48,518 bases of DNA, from contig JAFUYO010000044.1 in the NCBI GenBank assembly GCA_017470505.1, forward strand, positions 1-48,518, in the 5' to 3' direction. The stretch comes from Butyrivibrio sp. (GTDB lineage: Bacteria > Bacillota > Clostridia > Lachnospirales > Lachnospiraceae). A program made the position numbers and the translations under genes. Of this stretch, positions 15,462 to 24,703 are shown one piece after another. Positions within the stretch are counted from its first letter, which is position 1; the number at the start of each line of letters is the position of its first letter. The notes beneath the pieces were generated by a model. That model saw nothing but the letters and a program-made list of their open reading frames with translations. It was not told the origin of the DNA and ran no database searches.

Positions 15462-15477
15462 TCCATGACCCTTTTTT
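15449..15477. terminator. Bidirectional terminator holding the bioY stop codon in its loop
   Basis: Perfect 9-base stem GGTCATGGA / TCCATGACC with the GTAA loop that includes the bioY TAA, followed on the plus strand by C and six T residues. On the minus strand the stem is followed by TTTTTGAA, so it also stops transcription of the small peptide gene at 15494-15715. Confidence 0.88.
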
Positions 15478-15493
15478 CATATTGCGTATTTTA

Positions 15494-15715
15494 TTAGCAG
15501 AATGTTCCCTTACTCAGCACATCGCCCGACATGAGATCACTCTTTTTCTTGTTGTCTGACTTGTAAATGAGATTTGTTGCAGTGGTTGTCTGATTCTTCA
15601 TAACAGTTGATGAAGCCTTTTGCGCCTCTCCTCTCTGAACAAGGTCTCCGGACATCTCGAGTCCTCCGCTTACAGCTTTAAGCTCCTCTTCGCTTAGATT
15701 TCTGATATCGCTCAT
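15494..15715 (-). CDS. Small secreted-peptide precursor with a double-glycine leader (candidate bacteriocin or signal)
   Basis: A 73-residue precursor. Residues 1-18 (MSDIRNLSEEELKAVSGG) are a textbook double-glycine leader: acidic amphipathic helix, L-x-x-x-E-L-x-x-V, then GG. The core of 55 residues starts LEMSGDLVQRG, is rich in Thr/Ser/Lys in the middle (NQTTTATNLIY), and closes with LMSGDVLSKGTFC, a near-repeat of its own beginning with a single C-terminal Cys. A strong AGGAGG site precedes the ATG, and a TATAAT lies at 15747-15742. There is no peptidase-ABC exporter, immunity gene or modification enzyme in the window. It is 97 bases downstream of the signalling operon on the same strand, with no terminator between. 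It could be a class II bacteriocin or a pheromone. Confidence 0.65.
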   Translation of the reverse strand: MSDIRNLSEEELKAVSGGLEMSGDLVQRGEAQKASSTVMKNQTTTATNLIYKSDNKKKSDLMSGDVLSKGTFC

Positions 15716-15812
15716 ATTATAACCTCCTGATTTATTGTAGAATTATAGTTTTTTTCTTTACACTAATTTATACGAAGATAAATCATTTCCGGCAAAAACT
15801 CAGGCAAAAAAG

Positions 15813-17768
15813 TCAGTTCTCATATATGTAATCGAGGGTCTCGGCGTGCCAGAACTTGTTCTGCAGCTCATTCTTGCTGACCATTTTTGACAGATAGTTG
15901 CCGACAATGTTATCAGCCGGAATGTTTCTGACTCTCTCAAAGAGCTCCCTCGAATCAACTCCTGATAAAATAACCACCTTGCCGAGCTGGTGTACCATCG
16001 CGGTCCTGTTGCGAAGTATGATATCGCTCTGCTCATTGTCCGAGAGCGCATAGTGCTTTTTTACGTTAATTGTCACGCCGTCAAACTTGGCGATGACGCT
16101 GTGGTTGAGTCCCAGAAATCCCGAGTCATTGTTCACAAGAACAAATCTTATTCCCATTTTGCTGAACTCATCTATGATGTACAAAAGAAATTCCTGCGCG
16201 TGGACTGCTATTGTGTCACTGACATCAAAGACCAGGATCGAGGGGTCTATATCGTAGGCGTTTACATACTCTCTTACCCTGTTCACTAGTTCCTGTGTCA
16301 GAACCTGCAGTGACATTATGTGAATCACTATTCCGCTGGAATTAATATCGCTGTGCTCAACTCCCGTATTGACAAATCTGCATACGGCGTCGATCATCCT
16401 GTACTCCAGCTCCATTACAAAACCTGTGTCCTCGGAAACAGACATAAACTCGGAAAAGCTGATCTCGCCGAGTTCCATGTCATTCAAAGTAAGAAGCGCC
16501 TCGGCAGAGTGTATCTTAAGTGTATTCTTATCATATACGGGCTGATACATTACCTTGAAGGACTCTCCCTCGAGTCCTCTCACGATAGCCTTCTCCACAT
16601 CGACCCTTCTTAAGAGGAAGTTGAGATCTCCGCCCTTTAAGACTGTCTTTCCGGACTCCTCAAGGTCACTTGCAGAAAACAGAAGGATATCATTGGGATT
16701 GGTGAGCTGCTCGGGGCAGGACGCACAGAGAATCTTGGGATTTACCCTGGTTGTGCCGTTCTCAACGCGAAAGTCTTCCCCGAACCTGTTCGCTATCTTA
16801 TCAAGAAGCTCATCCGCTTTTTTGGCAGAAATGTCAGGACACAGCAGATAAAAATTGCCTCCCGTCGTCCGGTATACATCGTAATTCTCATGGAGCCCCG
16901 AAAGGAAATTTGCCACCTGCTCCATTATCATGTCGTAGCTCCTGTAGCCGACAACCCTGCGGTAGACTTCAGCATTTATCAGCCTCACGCAGATGATGAA
17001 GAAATGTCTTTTCATCTCAAAGCAGGACCTTAAATCGTGAAGAAGGGCGCTCCTGTTATAGGCGTGGGTCTTGTAATCAATCCTGTAGTCATCGCGCTCT
17101 ATCATGATCATGATCCCCATAAGTCCGAGGGACTCGGCGAACAGCTCGCAGATTATCTGCGGGTTAAAGAGCTGGATTGCCATTCCGGTGAAGGAGAGAC
17201 CAAAGAAATACAGCATGGCGAATTTCTGCAGGTTGTTCATACTCCTCCAGTATCTCGCGAGCAGATATATGCTGTAGAGAACGTAGATGATACTGACAAC
17301 ATAGGCTACATATATTCCCACTCCCCTGCGATATACAAGGTTTTTGTCAACGGAAAAAATAAAATTCGTAAATGGATTTGTAAAAACTCCAAGCTCGAGG
17401 ATCCAGAACGGCAGAAATATCACCAAAAGCTTTCTCGCAGTCAGATTGTGATGCATGTCGCACACCACAACGATGTAAAGAACAAAAAGTGCAATAAATG
17501 CTATGTGGGTCAGATAATACAAAAGCTGGAAAAAGTAAGTCAGAAGCAGTCTTAATATGTACGGAAGTTGACTTGTGCCAAATATATAGACAAAGATTCC
17601 GGTAAAGCAGTCGATCAGCGTCAGAACAAGGAGCGTAAGGAAAAGACGGCTGCGGAGCTTCTTTTTGTTGAATCTGCGCATTACCGCCGTATAAAATATG
17701 CAGGTCATGCATATCAGCGCTGCCGCTATCCTGAATGTAAATCCCTCGATAGGGTTCGACTGGTCCAT
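15813..17768 (-). CDS. 7TM protein with degenerate GGDEF and EAL domains
   Basis: A 651-residue protein: about seven membrane helices in residues 10-220, then a GGDEF-like domain (NRSALLHDLRS, active loop TTGGNFYLL instead of GGDEF) and an EAL-like domain. EAL survives as AEALLTL, but the metal-binding Asn, the D-D-F-G-T-G loop (VNNDSGFLGL) and the general-base Lys/Glu motifs (KFDGVTINV, SGVDSRE) are altered. Both catalytic domains therefore look inactive and may bind nucleotides or partners. It is the last gene of a four-gene operon, three bases after the receiver protein. Its membrane and GGDEF-EAL parts are homologous to those of the hybrid kinase two genes upstream, indicating duplication. 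Confidence 0.85.
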   Translation of the reverse strand: MDQSNPIEGFTFRIAAALICMTCIFYTAVMRRFNKKKLRSRLFLTLLVLTLIDCFTGIFVYIFGTSQLPYILRLLLTYFFQLLYYLTHIAFIALFVLYIVVVCDMHHNLTARKLLVIFLPFWILELGVFTNPFTNFIFSVDKNLVYRRGVGIYVAYVVSIIYVLYSIYLLARYWRSMNNLQKFAMLYFFGLSFTGMAIQLFNPQIICELFAESLGLMGIMIMIERDDYRIDYKTHAYNRSALLHDLRSCFEMKRHFFIICVRLINAEVYRRVVGYRSYDMIMEQVANFLSGLHENYDVYRTTGGNFYLLCPDISAKKADELLDKIANRFGEDFRVENGTTRVNPKILCASCPEQLTNPNDILLFSASDLEESGKTVLKGGDLNFLLRRVDVEKAIVRGLEGESFKVMYQPVYDKNTLKIHSAEALLTLNDMELGEISFSEFMSVSEDTGFVMELEYRMIDAVCRFVNTGVEHSDINSSGIVIHIMSLQVLTQELVNRVREYVNAYDIDPSILVFDVSDTIAVHAQEFLLYIIDEFSKMGIRFVLVNNDSGFLGLNHSVIAKFDGVTINVKKHYALSDNEQSDIILRNRTAMVHQLGKVVILSGVDSRELFERVRNIPADNIVGNYLSKMVSKNELQNKFWHAETLDYIYEN

Positions 17769-17771
17769 CCG

Positions 17772-18530
17772 TTACTTCCTCGATTTAAAGAACGCTTCAA
17801 GTGTTGAGAGAAGCTTGTCCCTTGATATGGTCTTCAAAAGATAATCTGCCGGTTTGAGCGAGATCACCTCCGTGACAGACTTCCTGTCATTCTTGCCCGT
17901 CAGAAACATCACGGGAGTTGAGTTTGAGAAGGACTCGCTCTTTAGCATCTCCATGACCTTCGGGCCGTCAAGCACCGGCATGTCATAGTCAAGGAGAATC
18001 AGGTCCGCCCTGTTTGTGGCAAGCCAGGCAATCGCCTGGGTGCCGGAGTTTGCCATTCCCACTCTGTAGGTGTCCTTGAGCCACTCCCTTATCATCTGAA
18101 GATACGTCAGGTCGTCGTCTACTACCAGAATGCACTTTCTTCTCTGAAGCTCGAACTCTTCCGCCGTGGCGATCATGACCTTTGACAGGAGATCTGCCAT
18201 GTCCAGAGGCCTTGTCACCTCAAAGGCCACAAACTCCCTTGGTATATACCTGTGAACAAGGTCAAAGGCATTTTTTTCACCGATGACCATTATTATCATA
18301 TTCTCTTCGACGCAGAGATCCTTGAAGTACACCATCGCATCGCGATGTTCCTCGAGCTCGTTGTCTGTGTAGAGTATGATGAGGTTTGCTTCGTGTTTTT
18401 TGGTGGACAGATCCGCTATCGAGTAGGTGGAATCCTCCACAATGAAATTTGCCCCGACAAGTGAATTCTTTATTGCATTGACAAGAAAAGTCTCGTCATT
18501 TCTTACCAGCAATATCTTTTTGTCAAACAT
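17772..18530 (-). CDS. Double-receiver response regulator (pseudo-REC + REC)
   Basis: A 252-residue protein with two CheY-like domains and no output domain. Residues 1-125 are a receiver-like fold in which the acidic pocket is incomplete (ILLVRNDETF, LIILYTDNE). Residues 130-252 are an intact receiver: acidic pair VVDDD, phospho-acceptor D181 in LILLDYDMPVLDG, Thr in FLTGKND, Lys in SLKPADYLLK. It probably takes phosphate from the histidine phosphotransfer domain of the kinase encoded three bases upstream and relays by protein contact. There are three bases to the following GGDEF*/EAL* gene, so translation is coupled. Confidence 0.88.
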   Translation of the reverse strand: MFDKKILLVRNDETFLVNAIKNSLVGANFIVEDSTYSIADLSTKKHEANLIILYTDNELEEHRDAMVYFKDLCVEENMIIMVIGEKNAFDLVHRYIPREFVAFEVTRPLDMADLLSKVMIATAEEFELQRRKCILVVDDDLTYLQMIREWLKDTYRVGMANSGTQAIAWLATNRADLILLDYDMPVLDGPKVMEMLKSESFSNSTPVMFLTGKNDRKSVTEVISLKPADYLLKTISRDKLLSTLEAFFKSRK

Positions 18531-18533
18531 AGT

Positions 18534-21500
18534 TTACTCCTGTATTCTCGAAAGCCCTTCTTTTGCAAGATTTCTGACATCATCCCAGTTTAGCTTGTAC
18601 GCCTGCGCAGAAATCCTCTTTATTATATCCCGGTGCTCCCCGAGATCGTATTTGCCCAGCGAATCCAGAATAAAGCTGAGCGTATCGTAGTCGAGCATTG
18701 TGCTCACTTCTATAATGCTGTTATAGGCATCCTCAAGCTGCGGGATGCTGATGCTCTCTTTGGGTTTTTCTGCTTCTCCTGACTCTGAATATTTGTCATT
18801 GATCTCAGGAATCCTTGAAAGAGAGTACCTGACAATCGAGAAAAGATTCATCAGCTCATTCTGGTAGTCTTTTATCGTGTCGATGTCATTTTCGTTGCCG
18901 GCCTTCTCAAGCCGCTCTGCCATCTTTGACAGTTCAACCGCACCTATGGTCCGGCTCGTGCTCTTTAAAGAGTGAACATAGCTCGTGTAATCCCTGATGT
19001 TTCTCTCATCAAAAGAAGTGCTTATATTGTTCTCGATCATATCCGCGGATTCGTAGTAAACCTTTAATATGCTCAGATAGCTCTCAGCATTTCCGCAGTT
19101 TTTAAGTCCCACCGAAACATCGATCTTCTCAAGCTTATTCATCCACTCAGGATATTCCTCAGCCTGAACAGGCTCTTTTGCCTTATCTTCTTCGCTCTTG
19201 GAAAGAATGACCTTTTCATCCGGAAGATACCTAATCAGCATCTTCTCGAGGTCATCGCTCTCGATAGGCTTGGAGAGATAGTCGTCGAACCCATCCTTCA
19301 AAAAGCTCTCCCTTGCACCCGATATGGCATTTGCCGTGAGGACTATGATCGGAGTGTTCCTGTTTTGGCTGTTCTCGTCAGCCTTGATCCTGCCAAGCGT
19401 CTCTATTCCGTCCATCTCAGGCATGCGGTAGTCGAGGAAGATAATGTCGTATTTCTTCTGGCGCTGCTTTGCAAGACACTCCATTCCGCTCCTTGCGGAT
19501 TCTATCTTTAACAGAGTAGGCTTTAGGAGCTCTCTTATTACCACGTGGTTCATCGGCGTGTCGTCAACAACAAGCACCTGCGCCTCCGGAGCAGTGAATT
19601 TCTCCTTGTATTTTTTCCTCTCCCTGATCGACTCGGCAAGTCTCGTCTTGAAATCACCTATCGGAGTGTCGTCTACGATCTTCTGGGGAAGCGTCACCGT
19701 AAATGTCGAACCCTCGCCGTACTTGCTGTCAACAACAATGCTTCCGCCCATGAGCTCCAAGAGGGAGCTTGTGATTGCAAGTCCCAGACCGCTCCCCTCG
19801 ACAGTCTTGTTCTTGTCGATGTCGAGCCTCTTGAACTTCTCAAAGAGCTTCTCCTTGTCCTCGTCCTTTATCCCGACGCCGGTGTCGATTATATCCATCT
19901 TGAGGGTTATGGAGTCGTCGATGTCCCTTATTCCGTTGACCCTCAATGTGACTGAACCGTTCTGGGTGTACTTGACGGCATTGTTCAGGATATTCACAAG
20001 GATCTGCCTGATCCTCATCTCGTCTCCCAAAAGAGTGTCAGGAAGAGAGTCATCTATCTGGAAAATGAGGTCGAGCACCTTCTGCTCAGCCTTGATGTGT
20101 ACCATGTTGTAGACGTCGTTAAGAACGGAGCTGATATCATAGTTCGCCTCGTTTATCTCCATGCTTCCGGCCTCGATCTTGGAGAAATCGAGGATATCGT
20201 TTATGAGTGACAAAAGAGTTCTCCCCGCTCCCTCAATGTTCTGGGCATACTCAAGGATGTTCTCATCCTTGCACTCCCTCAGTATAACCTCATTCATACC
20301 CAGGACCGCATTGATGGGAGTTCTGATCTCGTGCGACATATTGGCAAGGAAATTACTCTTTGCGTCGTTGGCAGCCTTGGCTCTTCTCTCCTCCATTCTC
20401 GCAAGCTCTGTTGCGCGCAGGATCGCTATGAACTCATTCTTGCTGACAGCCTCTGAGAAATATCTTCCCATGAGGTAATTGCTCTTTATAGAAGATGTGA
20501 TATCAAGACTCTCCTGTGAATCCACATTGTCGATGACGATCTTTTTGCCCATCTGGTTCATCATCTTCAATCGGTTTTCCAGGATGATCCTATTCTGGAC
20601 CTGGCTCCCTGCGTTTACAAGGAGTGAGGCGTCCATCTTTACGCCCTCGAAAATAAGGGATGAAGCCGACTGCATGTTAAAAAAGCCGGTGCCGTACTCA
20701 TCCATAAAAAATCTGACGCCGTCGCTGTCAAGCTCCTTCATCACGTTGCTTAAAACATTCTGGTCGGTGGAGGCAGCTGACTCGGTGATATCGAATACGA
20801 CCTGGGAAGCCCTCACGCCGTACCTGGACAAGAGCTCCCTGATCCTGCTGATGAAATCCGATTTGATGACCTGAACAGAGGAAAGACCGATCTCTATAAA
20901 CTCAAGTCCCATCTCCTCGACAATACCGCCGCCCATGAAGTAGAACGCCTCTTCTATCGTGAACCATCCGAGCTTCTCGATCATACCCGTCTGCTCAGCA
21001 ATAGGCAGAAACTCAGAGGGCTCTATCTCCCCTAGCTGGTAGTCGTTGAAGCGGAGCGTCGCCTGGGCGCCGCAGATTGCCAGATCCTCCCTGGTGTAGA
21101 CGGGCTCGTAGTAAACCTTGAAGTTGTCGTTCTCAATTCCTCTCTTTACGGCCTTCTCAACCTCGCCCCTGCGGAGCAGGAAGTTGAGGTCGTCTGAGCA
21201 CATAACTCTCTCAGAGGGTATGTCAATAGAGGAGTCAGATAAGAGAAACAGCTGGTCTATGTCGGTAAACTGTTCCGGTGACATCGCCTTCAAAACATAG
21301 GCATTTAAGAACACTCTGGTATCTTTTGCAGCCCACTCCTTAGAAAACCTGTCAAAGATTCTCTGAGCTACGCCCATGGCTTCATCGGGTGTTATGTCCG
21401 CGCACACGACCATAAATGAGTTGGATGAAACCCTGTACACGTCATGTCTTGAGTTAATGCCACCGATGAAATCAACTATGCCTGAGAGTATGAGCTCAAA

Positions 21501-22325
21501 GGTCTCATATCCCGTTATCTTGCGGTAAACATCTGCATTTATGAGCCTTACGCAGATAGTAAAGAAATGCCTGCGGTACTTGAAGTAACTCGCCACGTCC
21601 TTGGAGAAGGTATTTCTGTTGTAGGCCCCCGTGGCGAGGTCGAGCCTGTCGTCATCGTTCTCCAAAACTATCATGATGCCCATGAAGCCGATCGCCTCGC
21701 ACATGAGCTCTGTCTTTATCTCAATAAAGAACATCTGGATGAGAGTTCCTACTATTACTATTACAAAGAAATAGACCAATGCTATTCTCTTTAAACCGTT
21801 TAAGGTATTCCAGTACAAAAACAGCGCGACAGCGGCAAAGAGAATGTAGAAGGCCGCCTCAATGTAGGCGATATAAACGCCGAAATTCCTGTGAAGAACA
21901 AGCTGCTCATCGTAGTAAAAAACAAAATGTGTGAATGGATTGGTGATGACCAGAAACTCAAGAATATAAAAGGGAAGCACTATGAAAACCTGGGCTTTTC
22001 TGGGAAATCTGTAGGAAACATTGCAGACTAGGATAACATACAGCGCAAAGAATGGCGCAATGGCATAATGCGTCAGATAATACAGTATCTGAAGCACATT
22101 AAACAGAATGAACTTACTCCCATGAGTAAGTCCACTATTAATAATCAGTTCTGCACTCATGACCGTGATTGAATTGACAATCACGATCACGATATTTGCA
22201 ATGAAGAGAACATTCTTTAAGTGCAGCTTCCTGCGCATCACCAGTGTATAGAACAGACATGTAACAGCGATGACTGCTGCCGCCAGATTAAAGGTAATGC
22301 TCCCGAGGTTGTTGACTATCGACAT
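18534..22325 (-). CDS. Giant hybrid sensor kinase: 7TM - GGDEF* - EAL* - HisKA - HATPase - REC - HPt
   Basis: A 1263-residue protein. Seven membrane helices (10-220); a degenerate GGDEF domain (about 230-370, loop VSSNSFMVV); a degenerate EAL domain (about 385-635, QAT in place of EAL, MDEYGTGFFN in the D-D-F-G-T-G position). Then come HisKA with H665 (NMSHEIRTP), HATPase with DTGVGI and GSGLGLA (about 770-880), REC with D965 (IIFLDYRMPEMDG), and HPt with H1118 (VHSLKSTSRTIGA). A further 75-residue helical tail has no assignment. The architecture implies a phosphorelay gated by membrane and nucleotide-type input. It is 25 bases after the EAL-HDOD gene. The start follows TGAGGATGATCT. Confidence 0.9.
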   Translation of the reverse strand: MSIVNNLGSITFNLAAAVIAVTCLFYTLVMRRKLHLKNVLFIANIVIVIVNSITVMSAELIINSGLTHGSKFILFNVLQILYYLTHYAIAPFFALYVILVCNVSYRFPRKAQVFIVLPFYILEFLVITNPFTHFVFYYDEQLVLHRNFGVYIAYIEAAFYILFAAVALFLYWNTLNGLKRIALVYFFVIVIVGTLIQMFFIEIKTELMCEAIGFMGIMIVLENDDDRLDLATGAYNRNTFSKDVASYFKYRRHFFTICVRLINADVYRKITGYETFELILSGIVDFIGGINSRHDVYRVSSNSFMVVCADITPDEAMGVAQRIFDRFSKEWAAKDTRVFLNAYVLKAMSPEQFTDIDQLFLLSDSSIDIPSERVMCSDDLNFLLRRGEVEKAVKRGIENDNFKVYYEPVYTREDLAICGAQATLRFNDYQLGEIEPSEFLPIAEQTGMIEKLGWFTIEEAFYFMGGGIVEEMGLEFIEIGLSSVQVIKSDFISRIRELLSRYGVRASQVVFDITESAASTDQNVLSNVMKELDSDGVRFFMDEYGTGFFNMQSASSLIFEGVKMDASLLVNAGSQVQNRIILENRLKMMNQMGKKIVIDNVDSQESLDITSSIKSNYLMGRYFSEAVSKNEFIAILRATELARMEERRAKAANDAKSNFLANMSHEIRTPINAVLGMNEVILRECKDENILEYAQNIEGAGRTLLSLINDILDFSKIEAGSMEINEANYDISSVLNDVYNMVHIKAEQKVLDLIFQIDDSLPDTLLGDEMRIRQILVNILNNAVKYTQNGSVTLRVNGIRDIDDSITLKMDIIDTGVGIKDEDKEKLFEKFKRLDIDKNKTVEGSGLGLAITSSLLELMGGSIVVDSKYGEGSTFTVTLPQKIVDDTPIGDFKTRLAESIRERKKYKEKFTAPEAQVLVVDDTPMNHVVIRELLKPTLLKIESARSGMECLAKQRQKKYDIIFLDYRMPEMDGIETLGRIKADENSQNRNTPIIVLTANAISGARESFLKDGFDDYLSKPIESDDLEKMLIRYLPDEKVILSKSEEDKAKEPVQAEEYPEWMNKLEKIDVSVGLKNCGNAESYLSILKVYYESADMIENNISTSFDERNIRDYTSYVHSLKSTSRTIGAVELSKMAERLEKAGNENDIDTIKDYQNELMNLFSIVRYSLSRIPEINDKYSESGEAEKPKESISIPQLEDAYNSIIEVSTMLDYDTLSFILDSLGKYDLGEHRDIIKRISAQAYKLNWDDVRNLAKEGLSRIQE

Positions 22326-22350
22326 AGATCATCCTCAAAGCATGGCCATC

Positions 22351-23574
22351 TTATGCGGGGATAAGATCACGATACCATCTAAGCGCGCCAAGATATGCTG
22401 AATAAACTTCATCCATGTCTATGCCTTCGAGCACCAGTATCCTCGAAACCTCCGTCCAGTCAGCATCTTCATAGCGTTTTATAAACTGAAGCACTTTGGC
22501 AAATTCGCCTTTATTTTCAAGAAGAGCCTCCTTGATATTCTTGGAAACCTGAACCATCTTGAGAGCCTCTTCCATAGTCTTGTCGAGCATCACGTCAAGT
22601 GCGGAGAACAGTCCCATGATGAACAGCTCAGGAGCCTGCATTGCAAGCTCAAAGTTCCTGGCAAGGTTCTCAGCAAATTTAGCCCTTATCATAACGAGCC
22701 TTATGATCTCACTCGGCTTGTCAGCGCAGAGCTCCTTGGTGACAGCGGTGTTGATCCACCTCTTGAGTTCCTTCTGTCCAAGCATTGCTGCTGCGTGCCT
22801 GATTGATGTGATCTCTGAGTTGAGCGCCATCCTGTTGACAATCTCCAAAAGTGAGATAACAAGAGCCGGGTCCTTGCCGATAACATCGGCTGCATCGGTA
22901 AGATCGTAGTCGGGTGCATTAACCACATTCAGAAGCTCTATGTAGTTGACCTTCAGAGGGCTGACATCCGTCTCGGACTTCATGACAGGCATTCTGAAGA
23001 AGCTCCCCTCGTAGAGATCGTACCCGCCGTCCTTCCTGAGCATATCGTACTGCTCCTGAGTGTCAACATTGACAGCGCAGAGCCTGATATTCGGATACTG
23101 GCTCTTGAAATAGATCTTGGCCTTGGAAATGTCGATCTTGGAATGGTCGAGAAGAATATAGTCACAGCGGGAAAGTATCTCCTTGTACTCCTCAAACTTT
23201 GCTATCGCAAGCTTCCTGATCGCAAGCTTGTAGCCCTGTTCCCTGAGCTCTTTGACTCTTCTGACATAGTTCTCATCAGCCAGAATAGTGTTGTCCATCA
23301 GAAGAACAACCTTGTCAGCAGGAACCGTACACTGGAGCGATATCTCCGCAAATATCGAAAACTGATTGACCGGTACAAATACTTCCTTGCCACCGGAGAG
23401 TGTCGAGACGCCCATGCTGCTCACGACCTCAAGCTCATGCACTGTTCCTGCACCGTCAAACCGTGCACCTGCCATAAGCTCAGGATTAAGGAAATGGTTC
23501 TCCTTGCGCGCAAATACGGAATACGCACACACAGACATTTCAGCATCAAAAAGAGGTATCAATGTAGCAAGCAT
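22351..23574 (-). CDS. EAL-HDOD protein (YuxH family)
   Basis: A 407-residue protein with a degenerate, truncated EAL-like domain (10-195; no EAL, no D-D-F-G motif) and an HDOD domain (about 200-400) with NYIELLNVVNAPDYDL, IGKDPALVISLLEIVN and RHAAAMLGQKELKRW. YuxH-type EAL-HDOD proteins are non-enzymatic signalling scaffolds. It is the first gene of the signalling operon, with a good AAAGGAG site and a promoter just upstream. It probably links the phosphorelay to a downstream partner such as motility or cell-surface regulation (inference). Confidence 0.85.
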   Translation of the reverse strand: MLATLIPLFDAEMSVCAYSVFARKENHFLNPELMAGARFDGAGTVHELEVVSSMGVSTLSGGKEVFVPVNQFSIFAEISLQCTVPADKVVLLMDNTILADENYVRRVKELREQGYKLAIRKLAIAKFEEYKEILSRCDYILLDHSKIDISKAKIYFKSQYPNIRLCAVNVDTQEQYDMLRKDGGYDLYEGSFFRMPVMKSETDVSPLKVNYIELLNVVNAPDYDLTDAADVIGKDPALVISLLEIVNRMALNSEITSIRHAAAMLGQKELKRWINTAVTKELCADKPSEIIRLVMIRAKFAENLARNFELAMQAPELFIMGLFSALDVMLDKTMEEALKMVQVSKNIKEALLENKGEFAKVLQFIKRYEDADWTEVSRILVLEGIDMDEVYSAYLGALRWYRDLIPA

Positions 23575-23617
23575 AAACGTTCTCCTTTCTTACGTGAAAA
23601 GACAAAATCTTAACTAT

Positions 23618-23646
23618 ATTGTACCTCTTTATAGCGATTTAACCAA
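23618..23646 (-). promoter_or_regulatory. Promoter of the signalling operon
   Basis: Minus strand: TTGGTT (23646-23641), 17 bases, TACAAT (23623-23618), about 45 bases ahead of the EAL-HDOD start. Confidence 0.55.
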
Positions 23647-23698
23647 TGATTTTTTTTATGAAATTACGCAAATATACAGTCAGGCGTTTCCATCAGAT

Positions 23699-24607
23699 TT
23701 ACACAGTCTTATCTATGATGTACTTGGGGCGTCCCTTTACTTCGTCGTAGATCTTGGAGATGTAGAAGCCGATGATTCCAAGTCCTATCATGATGAAGGA
23801 GCCCGTGAAGCACTGAAGGATTATGACTGTCGTAAATCCTGCCTGGGCCGTTCCCTGGAAGAATCTGACTATCGCCTCAATGCTTGTTGCAAGTCCCACG
23901 ATGAAGACTATGATCCCGAGGATAGTCACGATCTGCATCGGTGCGGATGTAAAGGATGTGATGTTGGTGAGTGCGTACTTTATAAGGGACCTTGTGCTCC
24001 ACTTGCTCGTTCCGACCTCTCTCTCCCTCACATCGTACTCAACCTGTGTGGACTTAAATCCTATCCAGGATGAGAGAGCCCTGAAGAAGGCGTTCTTTTC
24101 ATTCATGTTAAGAAGTACGTTGACAGCCTTTCGGTCGAGGAGCTTGAAGTCCGATGCCCTCGACATGTCAAAGCCCATGGAGTTACTCATGATATTGTAG
24201 AAACTCTCGGCTGCAAACTTGTGAAGTCCGCTCTCCTTGCCTCTGGATGCCTTGACTCCCTCGACGATATCGTAGCCCTGCTCCCAGAGCCTGTACATCT
24301 CTACAATCTTTTCCGGAGGATGCTGAAGGTCGCAGTCAATTACAACGCAGCAGTCTCCCTTCGCCTCCGAGAGTCCCGCAAAGATTGCAGACTCTTTTCC
24401 AAAGTTTCTGGAAAAACTGACTCCCCTGACCCTTGTATTGGACGCTGCCGCCTCGGAAATTCTCTCCCAGGTTCTGTCTTTGGATCCGTCATTAATAAAA
24501 AGAAGTTCATGTTCAATGTCTGCACCAACGAGTATCCCGTCGATGACCGAGACGGTCTTGGGGATTATCTCCTCCTCATTGTATGCAGGTATAATTACAG
24601 AAAGCAC
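23699..24607 (-). CDS. Family 2 glycosyltransferase with two C-terminal membrane helices (polyprenyl-phosphate type)
   Basis: A 302-residue GT2 enzyme of the GtrB/DPM1-like class: SVIIPAYNEEEIIPKTV at the start, nucleotide-binding FINDGSKDRTW, FSRNFGKESAIFAG, metal-binding Asp in VIDCDLQHPPE, and REREVGTSKWS in the acceptor loop. Two membrane helices follow at about 232-255 and 268-292. Such enzymes move a hexose from a sugar nucleotide to undecaprenyl phosphate on the cytosolic face for later transfer to wall polymers. The start is GTG at 24607 behind AAAGGAG. It is divergent from glgC and apparently monocistronic. Confidence 0.88.
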   Translation of the reverse strand: MLSVIIPAYNEEEIIPKTVSVIDGILVGADIEHELLFINDGSKDRTWERISEAAASNTRVRGVSFSRNFGKESAIFAGLSEAKGDCCVVIDCDLQHPPEKIVEMYRLWEQGYDIVEGVKASRGKESGLHKFAAESFYNIMSNSMGFDMSRASDFKLLDRKAVNVLLNMNEKNAFFRALSSWIGFKSTQVEYDVREREVGTSKWSTRSLIKYALTNITSFTSAPMQIVTILGIIVFIVGLATSIEAIVRFFQGTAQAGFTTVIILQCFTGSFIMIGLGIIGFYISKIYDEVKGRPKYIIDKTV

Positions 24608-24703
24608 AATTCTATGCTCCTTTCATGCTTGATAAAAGTTCCGTCACATTATATCATAGAATATAGGGTATTTCTACAAACAACATGATAGGGGGACCAT
24701 CGT

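Noticed and set aside
19444-20112. 222-codon frame antisense to the hybrid kinase
   Set aside because: It overlaps the conserved HisKA/HATPase/REC region of the sense gene and shows no motif.
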